64,000 bases of DNA from Methanomassiliicoccales archaeon RumEn M2. GTDB lineage: Archaea > Thermoplasmatota > Thermoplasmata > Methanomassiliicoccales > Methanomethylophilaceae. Shown piece after piece: positions 1 through 6,366 of this stretch. A model generated the notes under the pieces. That model made no database searches. It saw only the letters and a program-made list of their open reading frames with translations, and had not been told where the DNA came from. Where the stretch lies: the NCBI GenBank assembly GCA_001421175.1, contig LJKL01000012.1, forward strand, positions 1-64,000. The letters run 5' to 3'. Position 1 is the stretch's first letter; every line of letters begins with the position of its first letter. The translations under genes and the position numbers were made by a program.

Positions 1-124
1 AGGCCGTACACCGCAGGAAGCGATGTCCGCTCTGAGGATAACGATATCCAGATACACGACCGACAAGGATTCGAAGGCGCTCCTGGAAGTTCTCCCGGGG
101 GTAATCGCCTCCCTCAGGTCCTGA
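1..124 (+). CDS. Cysteine desulfurase (NifS/IscS family), C-terminal end only
   Basis: The window opens inside this gene; about 40 codons remain, read from base 2 to a TGA at 122-124. The fragment contains SALRITISRYTT followed by a helix with LLEVLPGVIASLRS. This matches the closing segment of PLP-dependent class V cysteine desulfurases, where a strand-R-S/T-x-x-R-Y-T/N-T element is followed by a final helix with the ERLP/EVLP pattern. Such enzymes take sulfur from cysteine for Fe-S clusters and thiolated tRNA. The PLP lysine and catalytic cysteine lie upstream of the window, so the call rests on the tail alone. Confidence 0.6.
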   Translation, partial: GRTPQEAMSALRITISRYTTDKDSKALLEVLPGVIASLRS

Positions 125-144
125 TGCGGGATTAAAAGGGATAG

Positions 145-218
145 TGGGCCTGACCGGATTTGAACCGGCGACCATCTGGTTATGAGCCAGACGCTCCACC
201 AGACTAAGCTACAGGCCC
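145..218 (-). tRNA. tRNA-Met (anticodon CAT)
   Basis: Read on the minus strand, a 7-bp acceptor stem (GGGCCTG/CAGGCCC), a D arm, an anticodon arm with loop CTCATAA and a T arm with GGTTCAAATCC fold into a full cloverleaf, with no intron. The anticodon is CAT. The acceptor stem does not begin with the AGC... seen in archaeal initiator tRNAs, so this is an elongator Met tRNA or an Ile2 tRNA whose C34 is modified to agmatidine. The sequence alone does not separate these two. Confidence 0.93.
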
Positions 219-277
219 GCGTAGACCCGTTAGAAGGGAGATAACATAAAAAGCTATCGAACGAAAAGGGGATATGG

Positions 278-350
278 CGCCGTCGCACGGGCTCGAACCG
301 TGGACCTTGTGATTAACAGTCACACGCTCTACCGACTGAGCTACGACGGC
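278..350 (-). tRNA. tRNA-Asn (anticodon GTT)
   Basis: The minus strand gives acceptor GCCGTCG/CGACGGC with discriminator G, the D arm TAGCTCAGTCGGTAGAGC, anticodon loop CTGTTAA and T arm with GGTTCGAGCC. The anticodon GTT reads Asn codons. It lies 59 bases from tRNA-Met on the same strand. Both could share a transcript, but each is preceded by AT-rich sequence. No intron is seen. Confidence 0.95.
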
Positions 351-384
351 TTGTGTCTCGCAAAGAAAGACTGATATTAAAGAG

Positions 385-698
385 TTATCCCTTGGGGATT
401 TGCGAGATAAGGGAACGAATCTGGTCCACCATCTCTTCCAGGCATTCGTGCATGTACTCCATGTAGTCGTCGTAACCCTCTGCGACCATGGCCCCTTCCC
501 TGGAAGGCTGGATCAGCCCCTCCTTCTCCAAAAGCCTGAGGGAATAGCGCACCTTGTGCTTGGGTATCCCCAGCCCCTCGGCCAACCGGATTATGCCGAT
601 GGCTGGTGGGTCTTGATCATCTTGAGCATGCCGATATGCCGCGCCAGGAGCTCTATCTCGTCCTTCAGCTTCTCAGCCATGCTCTCATATTCTGTCAT
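385..698 (-). CDS. Winged-helix transcriptional regulator, frameshifted
   Basis: Two overlapping reading frames join into one 104-residue protein if one G is restored in the run near 600 (plus strand GATGGCTGG read as GATGGGCTGG). The N-terminal part begins MTEYESMAEKLKDEIELL and runs into KTHQP. The second frame continues IGIIRLAEGLGIPKHKVRY and ends SLISQIPKG. The middle has a helix-turn-helix (RLAEGLGIPKHKVRYSLRLL) followed by a wing-like EKEGLI segment, and the C terminus is an acidic helix with several Met and Glu. This is the layout of small archaeal winged-helix regulators. The DNA target is unknown. The start is ATG at 696-698. Confidence 0.6.
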
Positions 699-780
699 GC
701 GGGCAGTAAATGTACGAGCCCGTATTTCAATAGGTGCTAGAGGAATCAGATTCCTTTACGGGGCCCGGAGGGATCCGCGT

Positions 781-954
781 TCAGCGGCCGTACCACTTCT
801 GTTTTCCCCATTTGTTGTAATTCTTCAGCCATCCCTGTATGGCTGATCCGCAGCAGTCCAAGGCTGCCTGCTCGGACTTATGGGTCTTGTAACACTTGAG
901 GCATTGCCACCTCATCTCGGGTTCCTTGGCTTTCATAGCTATCGCCACCCTCAT
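781..954 (-). CDS. 57-residue protein with CxxC and CC motifs
   Basis: This short frame starts at ATG 952-954 and stops at 781-783. The product begins MRVAIAMKAKEPEMRW and is very basic, with CLKC at residues 18-21 and a CC pair near residue 36. It ends in an aromatic, lysine-rich tail (WLKNYNKWGKQKWYGR). Four cysteines arranged C-x2-C...CC could bind one zinc. The frame carries no rare interruptions and lies alone between a regulator and the fluoride channel. I do not recognise the family, and coding is inferred from the cysteine pattern and the clean start and stop. Confidence 0.45.
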   Translation of the reverse strand: MRVAIAMKAKEPEMRWQCLKCYKTHKSEQAALDCCGSAIQGWLKNYNKWGKQKWYGR

Positions 955-1069
955 TGTGAGGTTCGTTAATAAACCTTTACAAATCGCCGCGGAGGGTTCG
1001 GCTAAGCTTAAGTAGGGTCAGAAAGGTCTACGGGCCGGGACGTGGATCTGCTTGGAACCGGAAACCAAT

Positions 1070-1438
1070 ATGCTCATGGCCGTATTATTGGTCGCCGCAG
1101 GCGGTGCCGCAGGCGCTCTGCTGAGATTCGGGACGTACAGACTGATCGATTCCCAGGTTTTTCCGTGGGCGACATTCGCAGTCAATGTCATCGGATGCTT
1201 TCTGGCATCCCTCCTCATATTCGGATTAGGGGCGGAGATGTCGTACGAGGCGCGCAGTTTCCTCTTCGTCGGCGTCTTCGGCGCCTTCACGACCATGTCG
1301 GCCATGAGCCTGGAGACGGTGGACCTCATGGTCGCCGGGAATTACGCATATGCCGCCCTCAACGTGTCTGCCAATGTGGGCCTGTGCCTTCTGGGCGCCA
1401 TCCTCGGGAGAATACTGGCGGTTTCCGCCGTGCTATGA
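1070..1438 (+). CDS. crcB: Fluoride ion channel CrcB/Fluc
   Basis: This 122-residue, four-helix membrane protein exports fluoride as an antiparallel dimer. Family signatures are visible: an N-terminal helix with GGAAGALLRF, FAVNVIGCFLAS in helix 2, and the GVFGAFTTMSAMSLE break in helix 3, where the polar TT motif and nearby Phe line the pore. The size is usual for the family. The frame could extend to TTG at 1052. I chose ATG 1070 because it directly precedes the first hydrophobic helix. It stands alone, and no fluoride riboswitch consensus is visible upstream. Only one copy is present here, so it would act as a homodimer unless a partner lies elsewhere. Confidence 0.92.
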   Translation: MLMAVLLVAAGGAAGALLRFGTYRLIDSQVFPWATFAVNVIGCFLASLLIFGLGAEMSYEARSFLFVGVFGAFTTMSAMSLETVDLMVAGNYAYAALNVSANVGLCLLGAILGRILAVSAVL

Positions 1439-1512
1439 AATGAGGGGAATCAGGCTTCGGAAATCATTCCAAAGCCCGTTTTCCCGCAAAAGAGACCCTG
1501 AATGGAGTCGAG

Positions 1513-1521
1513 TTTTTATAT
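1513..1521 (+). promoter_or_regulatory. TATA box for the regulator-trm56 operon
   Basis: The AT-rich stretch TTTTATATA lies about 25-30 bases upstream of the chosen ATG at 1547, so transcription should begin almost at the start codon. A G-rich run at 1538-1542 could still serve as a weak ribosome site. Confidence 0.55.
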
Positions 1522-1546
1522 AGAAACATGGCAATGTAGGGGGACT

Positions 1547-2044
1547 ATGAATCAAATAAAGGTCATCAACGAGCCTTCGGAGTTGGTGCCCATGCTCAGA
1601 GCGGTTGATACGCCGGTGAAGAGGGACGTTTTGAAAGAGATAACCCTCGAGTGGAGGACCGCGGACGAGATCGAGAAGAAATACGGTCCAGAAGGAAGAG
1701 ATGCCATATCCTTCTTCGAGAAAATGAAATTGGTCGAGAGCCGCTGGGTTTCTGTTGGCGGGTCTCCCCCCGTGAAATCATACCATACATTCTACACCTC
1801 CTTCCACATAAACGCGCAATGGCCCGTCTATGAGATAAGCGACGTTCTCGCCGCCGCCATGATGAGCGAAGAGGAGTACACGGCCATCGAGAGCAAGATC
1901 GTCGAGCTGGTCGGTGAAAGGGGCAGGTTCTCCGGTGATGTCGCAGAGGCCCTCGAGCTCACATCCACGATGCTGAAGAGCCTGGTGCGCAGATCCGTCA
2001 AGATGGATTATCGGGGCCACAGAATAGAGCTTCGCCGGGAGTAA
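1547..2044 (+). CDS. ArsR-type helix-turn-helix regulator upstream of trm56
   Basis: This 165-residue protein has an N-terminal winged-helix domain: DTPVKRDVLKEI, then EWRTADEIEKKYG as the recognition unit and FFEKMKLVESRW as the following helix. Its C-terminal half has a second helical segment (MMSEEEYTAIESKIVELVG) and could be a second winged helix. An in-frame start at 1502 exists, but the TATA box lies just inside that extension, so ATG 1547 is preferred. The gene ends 8 bases before trm56. Archaeal regulators of this kind (COG1777-like) are often found beside trm56, which suggests cotranscription. The ligand and targets are unknown. Confidence 0.7.
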   Translation: MNQIKVINEPSELVPMLRAVDTPVKRDVLKEITLEWRTADEIEKKYGPEGRDAISFFEKMKLVESRWVSVGGSPPVKSYHTFYTSFHINAQWPVYEISDVLAAAMMSEEEYTAIESKIVELVGERGRFSGDVAEALELTSTMLKSLVRRSVKMDYRGHRIELRRE

Positions 2045-2052
2045 GGCGACCG

Positions 2053-2571
2053 ATGTCCGACATAGTGATCATGAGGATAGGCCACAGACCGCAGAGGGAC
2101 AAGAGGGTCACGACCCATGTTGCTCTGGCCTCCCGGGCGCTGGGCGCCAGGGGGATATATGTGGATACAAGGGACCCGGTCCTCGAGGAGAACATACGGA
2201 GCGTCGCGAACCGCTTCGGAGGGGATTTCTTCATAGAGACGGGAGTGAGATGGAAGAAGGCCGCCGAAGACCACGGGGGCACCATAGTCCACCTCACCAT
2301 GTACGGGCAGAGGGTCGATGAGGCTTTGGAGAAGATACCGCGGGACGGGAGGATCATGATAATCGTCGGTGCGGAGAAGGTCCCTCCGGAGGTCTATGAG
2401 AGGGCGGATTTCAACGTATCCGTCGGTAACCAGCCGCACTCCGAGATCGCGGCATTGGCCATATTCCTCGATCGCTTCACGGAGGGGAGAGCTCTTTACG
2501 AGGACCGCGGCGGCAAGATGACCGTCGTGCCCAATGAGAGGGGGAAGACCGTTGTCGATCTATCCGAATGA
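2053..2571 (+). CDS. trm56: tRNA (cytidine-56 2'-O)-methyltransferase Trm56
   Basis: The 172-residue product is a SPOUT-class enzyme that methylates the ribose of C56 in the T loop of archaeal tRNAs, using SAM. The family opening IMRIGHRPQRDKRVTTHVAL is complete. The knot region shows IMIIVGAEKVPPEVYERAD and VGNQPHSEIAALAIFLDR, where the deep trefoil knot binds SAM. The length matches stand-alone Trm56 without a C-terminal HD domain. Interestingly, an HD-domain gene follows immediately and overlaps its end. The start is ATG 2053, following a GGAG-like sequence in the end of the regulator gene. Confidence 0.93.
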   Translation: MSDIVIMRIGHRPQRDKRVTTHVALASRALGARGIYVDTRDPVLEENIRSVANRFGGDFFIETGVRWKKAAEDHGGTIVHLTMYGQRVDEALEKIPRDGRIMIIVGAEKVPPEVYERADFNVSVGNQPHSEIAALAIFLDRFTEGRALYEDRGGKMTVVPNERGKTVVDLSE

Positions 2572-3127
2572 TAAAGAGTGCATGGAGCTGCTGAAGAGCG
2601 TCGGCTGCAGCAAACGCGTCAGGCTCCACTGCTGCACGGTAAGGGCCGTGGCGGAAGCAGTTGCGGAACGCATACCCTGCGACAGAGATCTGGTATTCGC
2701 CGGGGCCCTGCTGCATGATATCGGAAGATCCGCCGATCATTCCATAATGCACGCCTACAAAGGTTACAGGATGCTGTTGGACATGGGTCTGCCGGAGGAG
2801 CTGGCCGAGATCGTAAGGAAGCACACCGGCGCGGGACTGGACCAGAAGGACGTGGAGGAGTTCGGCCTGCCGCCGGGGGATTACATACCGGCGACGGTCG
2901 AAGAGAAGATAGTGGCGCATTCCGACAATCTCGTAAGCGATTCGATCCTGGTGGATCATACCTATTCCATGGAGAGATTGGCACTCAGGGGGCACGCCCG
3001 CGGGGCCGCAAGGATGGGGCTCCTGCACAAAGAGCTGTCATCCGCATACGGCGAGGACCTGGATATTCTGGTGGACAGGCTCGGAACGAAACCTGTGCTG
3101 ATCGGGCCCTGTGCCGGCCTGCGCTGA
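2534..3127 (+). CDS. HD-domain metal-dependent phosphohydrolase-like protein
   Basis: This 197-residue protein has an HD fold: RLHCCTVRAVAEAVAE, then GALLHDIGR with the paired His-Asp, then IVRKHTGAG and VAHSDNLV as later metal-binding positions. It resembles the archaeal TIGR00295/COG1418 HDIG family, whose substrates are not established. The ATG at 2534 overlaps the end of trm56 by 38 bases. TTG 2552 or ATG 2581 are possible shorter starts, and the HD core is unaffected by the choice. Its position next to trm56 parallels Trm56-HD fusions in some archaea and suggests a tRNA or nucleotide role, but this is inference. Confidence 0.8.
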   Translation: MRGGRPLSIYPNDKECMELLKSVGCSKRVRLHCCTVRAVAEAVAERIPCDRDLVFAGALLHDIGRSADHSIMHAYKGYRMLLDMGLPEELAEIVRKHTGAGLDQKDVEEFGLPPGDYIPATVEEKIVAHSDNLVSDSILVDHTYSMERLALRGHARGAARMGLLHKELSSAYGEDLDILVDRLGTKPVLIGPCAGLR

Positions 3128-3388
3128 TCATCCGTCCACACGGCCGTCCCTGGATACTCTCTTCGGGAAATGCTTCAGTATGACGATATCGCCCACGGAC
3201 TGCACCCAGCTGTAGGGTATGTTTATGGAGACGCCCTCATCGACGAGGACGGGGCTCGCCTTCTCCAGGAACAGTCCGCCCACTTTCTTGTTGGGGACGT
3301 CCAGAATGACCCTGTCGACCTGACCCAGGAACATCCCGTCAGGGGTGTAGACCTCTAGTCCGATCACGTTGTTCACTTCCTCAAGCAT
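3128..3388 (-). CDS. PRC-barrel domain protein
   Basis: The 86-residue protein is a single PRC barrel: VIGLEVYTPDGMFLGQVDRV followed by DVPNKKVGGLFLEK and INIPYSWVQSVGDIVIL. PRC barrels are small beta domains found in RimM, photosynthetic reaction centres and many archaeal orphan proteins, and they usually mediate protein or RNA contacts. I chose ATG 3388, which gives MLEEVNNVIG; an extension to 3415 adds nine residues that are unlike the family. The gene converges tail to tail with the HD gene without any gap. A second PRC-barrel gene lies at 7868-8104. Specific function unknown. Confidence 0.75.
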   Translation of the reverse strand: MLEEVNNVIGLEVYTPDGMFLGQVDRVILDVPNKKVGGLFLEKASPVLVDEGVSINIPYSWVQSVGDIVILKHFPKRVSRDGRVDG

Positions 3389-3439
3389 CAGCGGTAACCC
3401 GGGGGACCATCGCACATCGCGGATTTAACCGCATTGATG

Positions 3440-3458
3440 ATATCAACGGGGTTGATAT
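3440..3458. promoter_or_regulatory. Perfect 8-bp inverted repeat, candidate operator of the thioredoxin operon
   Basis: ATATCAAC and GTTGATAT form a perfect inverted repeat around a GGG spacer. It sits just upstream of the BRE/TATA region (3463-3471) of the thioredoxin operon. This is where an archaeal repressor would block, or an activator recruit, TBP and TFB. The operon encodes its own XRE-type regulator at 5062, which is a candidate ligand-responsive binder. Confidence 0.5.
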
Positions 3459-3462
3459 GAAA

Positions 3463-3471
3463 CATATTTAA
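3463..3471 (+). promoter_or_regulatory. TATA box of the thioredoxin operon
   Basis: CATATTTAA preceded by a purine-rich TGAAA (BRE-like) lies about 45 bases upstream of the first thioredoxin ATG. This leaves a short leader of roughly 20 bases that includes a GGTG ribosome-binding sequence near 3501. Confidence 0.55.
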
Positions 3472-3510
3472 CCCGTTTGTACAATTGCAAGCCCATAGTA
3501 GGTGTAACCG

Positions 3511-3858
3511 ATGGTAATCGAGCTCAATGACAGCAATTTCGACAGTTTTATAAAAGAGAACGACAGCGTGCTCGTGGATTTCTGGGCCCCGTGGTGCGGC
3601 CCCTGCAGGAGGATGGCCCCTCTTCTGACGGAGATAGCGGAGGAGGTGAACGGCTGCGCGAAGGTTGCGAAGATCAACGTGGACGAGAACCCCACCCTCG
3701 CGAACAGGTTCGAGATCGCCGCAATACCGACGCTAATCCTCTTCAAGGGCGGCGAGGCATCTGCCCCTCTGATAGGCATGATGCCCAAGAACAGCATCCT
3801 GGATCTGATGGCGAGCCGCGGGCTCATACCGTGCAGCAAGGCGGGGGTGACGAAATGA
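3511..3858 (+). CDS. Thioredoxin, first copy
   Basis: This 115-residue thioredoxin fold has the canonical active site WCGPC at residues 28-32 inside VDFWAPWCGPCRRMAP and the conserved cis-proline element IAAIPTLILFKGG. It reduces disulfides in the cytoplasm using electrons from the reductase encoded two genes downstream. The last ten residues contain an extra cysteine (GLIPCSK), unusual for a simple thioredoxin. The stop overlaps the next thioredoxin start (ATGA). A 36-base stretch over the active site is identical to that of the second copy. Confidence 0.93.
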   Translation: MVIELNDSNFDSFIKENDSVLVDFWAPWCGPCRRMAPLLTEIAEEVNGCAKVAKINVDENPTLANRFEIAAIPTLILFKGGEASAPLIGMMPKNSILDLMASRGLIPCSKAGVTK

Positions 3859-4175
3859 GCGTCATAGAGGTCACTGACGCATCCTTCGAAGGATTCATCG
3901 GAGCGAAGTACGCGGTCGTCGACTGCTGGGCCCCGTGGTGCGGCCCCTGCAGGAGGATGGCGCCCATAATCGAGAAGCTGGCGGAGATATCCGTCGGCGA
4001 GATATCCGTGGGGAAGCTGAACGTGGACGAGAACCAGAAGATATCCAGGAAATACAACATATCCTCAATACCTACGATCCTGGTGTTCAAGGACGGGAAG
4101 CTGGAAGGCCAGATAGTGGGCCTTAGCCCGACTCTCACCGCAGAGAGCCTCAAGGACAGAGTGCTGGAACTGTGA
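3855..4175 (+). CDS. Thioredoxin, second copy
   Basis: The 106-residue protein begins at the ATG that overlaps the stop of the first copy. It has WCGPC at residues 28-32 and the cis-proline segment ISSIPTILVFKDGK. Outside the active site it differs clearly from its neighbour: a Cys in the VVDCWAPW strand and a repeated SVGEISVGK element. It is therefore a diverged paralogue rather than a recent duplicate. The two copies and a shared reductase suggest two thiol clients or redox potentials. Which one is the physiological partner of the reductase is not visible. Confidence 0.93.
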   Translation: MSVIEVTDASFEGFIGAKYAVVDCWAPWCGPCRRMAPIIEKLAEISVGEISVGKLNVDENQKISRKYNISSIPTILVFKDGKLEGQIVGLSPTLTAESLKDRVLEL

Positions 4176-4179
4176 TAGC

Positions 4180-5075
4180 ATGATCGATGCCGATGTCCTG
4201 ATCATCGGTGCCGGGCCCGCGGGCCTCCAGGCAGCCATACACGCTGTCAGGAAGAAGGTCTCCGTCGTTCTGGTCGGCAAACCGGAGAACAGCGCCCTTG
4301 CCGGCGCCATATAGAGAACTATCTGGGGATCCCGGGCAAGGCGGACGGCTCCGGGATACTGAAGGTCGGCATCGGGCAAGCCGAGGGCTTCGGGTGCAGG
4401 ATACTCAGGGAGAATGTGACCTCCGCCGTCAGGAATGAGGGCGGATTCGACATCGTGACGGAGACGGATACCGCCATAAGAGCCAAGGCCGTGATCCTAG
4501 CCACAGGCATATCGAGGGTCAAGCTGGGCGTTCCCGGGGAAAAGGAATTCTTCGGGAAGGGGGTCAGCTATTGCGCGGCCTGCGACGGCAATTTCTATAA
4601 AGGCAAGGTTGTGGCGATCATAGGCGGGGAAACGGAAGCGGCAGCGTCCGCGGAGCTCATGACGGCCTATGCCTCGAAGGTGTACTGGGTGGCGAAGGAT
4701 GTCGTTGCCTCCGAGAACATGGTCAGAAGATCGGTGGCGGCAGGTGCGGAGCTTCTCAGGGCATCGGCGAAGGCCATAAAGGGCGAGGACAAAGTCACCG
4801 CCCTGGAGCTCGATGACGGCACGGTCCTGGACCTGGACGGCGTGTTCATAGAGCTGGGTGCCAGATCCTCTGCGGATCTGGCCATGGACATGGACGTTAT
4901 GCCCGAAATGGATGATACGATAAAGGTGGACGCCTCCTGCTTCACCGGTACCGAGGGTGTATATGCCTGCGGTGATGTCACAGGGAAGCCCTGGCAGATG
5001 GCGAAGGCCGTGGGCCAGGGGGCCGTGGCCGGGACCGCGGCAGCGGAATGGGTGAGGGGCAATGTCGGTCAGTGA
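4180..5075 (+). CDS. trxB: Thioredoxin reductase-like flavoprotein, frameshifted
   Basis: A 298-residue FAD/disulfide reductase is obtained if one C is restored near 4307 (GGCGCC to GGCGCCC). Without it, a TAG appears right after LAGAI. The N-terminal FAD motif IIGAGPAGLQAA, the redox pair CAAC near residues 131-134 (VSYCAACDGNFY) and the C-terminal FAD motif YACGDVTGKPWQMAKA are intact. The nucleotide-binding domain is atypical: IIGGETEAAASA replaces GGGDSA, and the HRRxxxR NADPH phosphate-binding motif is absent. Thermoplasma acidophilum reductase also lacks these motifs and does not use NADPH. The electron donor here is therefore probably not NADPH. ATG 4180 follows the thioredoxin stop by 4 bases. 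Confidence 0.85.
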
Positions 5076-5574
5076 CCTTATTAACGGCATGCTGAAACAG
5101 GAGGGCGGGTTCCAGAAGGCCCTGAAGACGGTCCTTGACGAGGAGCTGAAGATGACGATAAACGAGTTCTCCAGGCTGTCCGGGATATCCCAGAGCACAA
5201 TGTACAAGATACTGGAGGACAAGAGGGAGCCCAATCTTCGCACGGTAAGGAACATAATCAAGGCGGTGAAGGCCCTCTCCGATCCCGCATCGGAGGATTT
5301 CATAGCGATCATCGCATCCCATCAGGTAACGAAGACCCTGCCCAAGTCCATAAACTCGGACGGCAGGGAGATATTCCTCCGGGAGTACCCGGTCTCGACG
5401 GTGGAGGATGCCATAGTGGCGGCGGTGAAAGCTGAAAGGGACGGAGCCCTGGCAGTTGTTTGCGCGCCCATAGTCACGCCGACTGTGGAGAGGATACTGA
5501 GCATACCCGTCTCACCGGTGATACCCCAGACCAGTCTGATGCGTGCGGTGGAAAGGGTGAAAGGCTTCATCTGA
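5062..5574 (+). CDS. XRE-type helix-turn-helix regulator of the redox operon
   Basis: This 170-residue protein has an N-terminal helical lead, then a Cro/C1-type helix-turn-helix at about residues 31-60 (MTINEFSRLSGISQSTMYKI). An alpha/beta C-terminal domain begins near TKTLPKSINSDGREI and contains VVCAPIVTPTVERI. It matches the archaeal COG1709 regulator layout. The gene starts inside the end of trxB (14-base overlap), so it is translated with the redox genes. Its C-terminal domain has one cysteine (VVCAP) that could sense redox state, which is inference. It is a natural candidate to bind the inverted repeat at 3440-3458. Confidence 0.75.
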   Translation: MSVSDLINGMLKQEGGFQKALKTVLDEELKMTINEFSRLSGISQSTMYKILEDKREPNLRTVRNIIKAVKALSDPASEDFIAIIASHQVTKTLPKSINSDGREIFLREYPVSTVEDAIVAAVKAERDGALAVVCAPIVTPTVERILSIPVSPVIPQTSLMRAVERVKGFI

Positions 5575-5613
5575 TGCTGAGGATTCGCAGAATTAATTAA
5601 GCCCGATCGCAGA

Positions 5614-5625
5614 ATATTTAAAATA
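5614..5625 (+). promoter_or_regulatory. TATA box upstream of the regulator-elp3 operon
   Basis: ATATTTAAAATA is a strong archaeal TATA element, with transcription expected around 5642-5650. This leaves a leader of only 10-20 bases before the GTG start at 5660. Confidence 0.55.
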
Positions 5626-5659
5626 CCTGCTTAACCAGATAGGTACGGAGTGTCCTTCA

Positions 5660-6118
5660 GTGTTCGAACTGCAGATCGTTAGCAACGTGCCCTTGGGAGC
5701 AGAACAGAATATAGACATCGTGGCGGAGACGTTCCTGATAAATATAGGGTATATACCGAAGGGCTATGATCCCAAGACATCGGCCACCGGGCTCAGGGAC
5801 AGCGTACCGTACCGCCTCTTCATGGATTTCTTCATGCGCAACCCCGGCAGGGCATGGGCCGTGGAGGAGCTGGCCGCTCTTCTAGATACAACGAAGCCGA
5901 CCATATACAGGCACATAAACAAGCTGAAATCAATGGACCTCCTGGAGAGCCTGAACGTCGAATTCGACGGGCAGATAAGGAAAGGCTACCGCATAAGGTA
6001 CGGCGACCTGTCCAAGGCATGGAGCTTCACCGAGGCCAACGTCAACATGGCCATGGAGAACTATCGGAGGACGGTGTCCCACTTCCAGAAGCTGGCCTCG
6101 GAGGCGAGGAAGCAATGA
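5660..6118 (+). CDS. Winged-helix regulator preceding elp3
   Basis: The 152-residue product starts at GTG 5660; no in-frame ATG lies between it and the TATA box. Residues 1-40 form a beta-rich lead (MFELQIVSNVPLGAEQNIDI). A winged helix at about residues 55-110 (YRLFMDFFMRNPG, WAVEELAALLDTTKPTIYRH, KSMDLLES) follows, and a C-terminal helix after that. The recognition helix TKPTIYRHINKL is typical of archaeal ArsR/TrmB-like DNA binders. It overlaps the next gene by ATGA, so the three genes to elp3 form one transcription unit. The effector is not apparent. Confidence 0.7.
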   Translation: MFELQIVSNVPLGAEQNIDIVAETFLINIGYIPKGYDPKTSATGLRDSVPYRLFMDFFMRNPGRAWAVEELAALLDTTKPTIYRHINKLKSMDLLESLNVEFDGQIRKGYRIRYGDLSKAWSFTEANVNMAMENYRRTVSHFQKLASEARKQ

Positions 6119-6366
6119 ACGACGTCCCGGAGATAAGGAAGGGGTCGAAGTGCCGGGTCAAGGTCATGGACGAGGCGGAGACGGAGGGGGAGTTCCTAGG
6201 CTACACCATGATGGGGAGCGAGAACGCTCTGGTTCTGAGGACCCGGGACGGCGTGGCCCGTTTCATGATAATGGCCAACATCTCATACCTTGATCTGACC
6301 GATCAGGCCCCAGAGGAAGAGGACAGGGACGCAGCCGGCCGCAGGGCGGACATATATTATGGATAA
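6115..6366 (+). CDS. 83-residue small beta-rich protein of unknown function
   Basis: The frame begins with the ATG overlapping the preceding stop and ends by overlapping elp3 by 8 bases, so it is translationally coupled on both sides. The sequence (SKCRVKVMDEAETEGEFLGY, then NALVLRTRDGVARFMIMANI) alternates short strands and glycines, as in Sm-like or SH3-like barrels. An acidic tail EEEDRDAAGRRADIYYG follows. The fold suggestion is by eye only. Its place between a regulator and a tRNA-wobble enzyme hints at RNA or nucleic-acid binding, but no function is assigned. Confidence 0.65.
   Translation: MNDVPEIRKGSKCRVKVMDEAETEGEFLGYTMMGSENALVLRTRDGVARFMIMANISYLDLTDQAPEEEDRDAAGRRADIYYG

Noticed and set aside
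960..1069. Fluoride riboswitch upstream of crcB
   Set aside because: The conserved riboswitch core sequence and pseudoknot pairing are not visible in the 110-base leader.
4307..4320. In-frame TAG in trxB as a pyrrolysine codon
   Set aside because: Reading through TAG gives RTIWGSRARRTA..., which is not thioredoxin reductase. A one-base correction restores HIENYLGIPGKADG, so this is a frameshift. Several genes (elp3, pyrF, the gene ending at 59312) also use TAG as stop.
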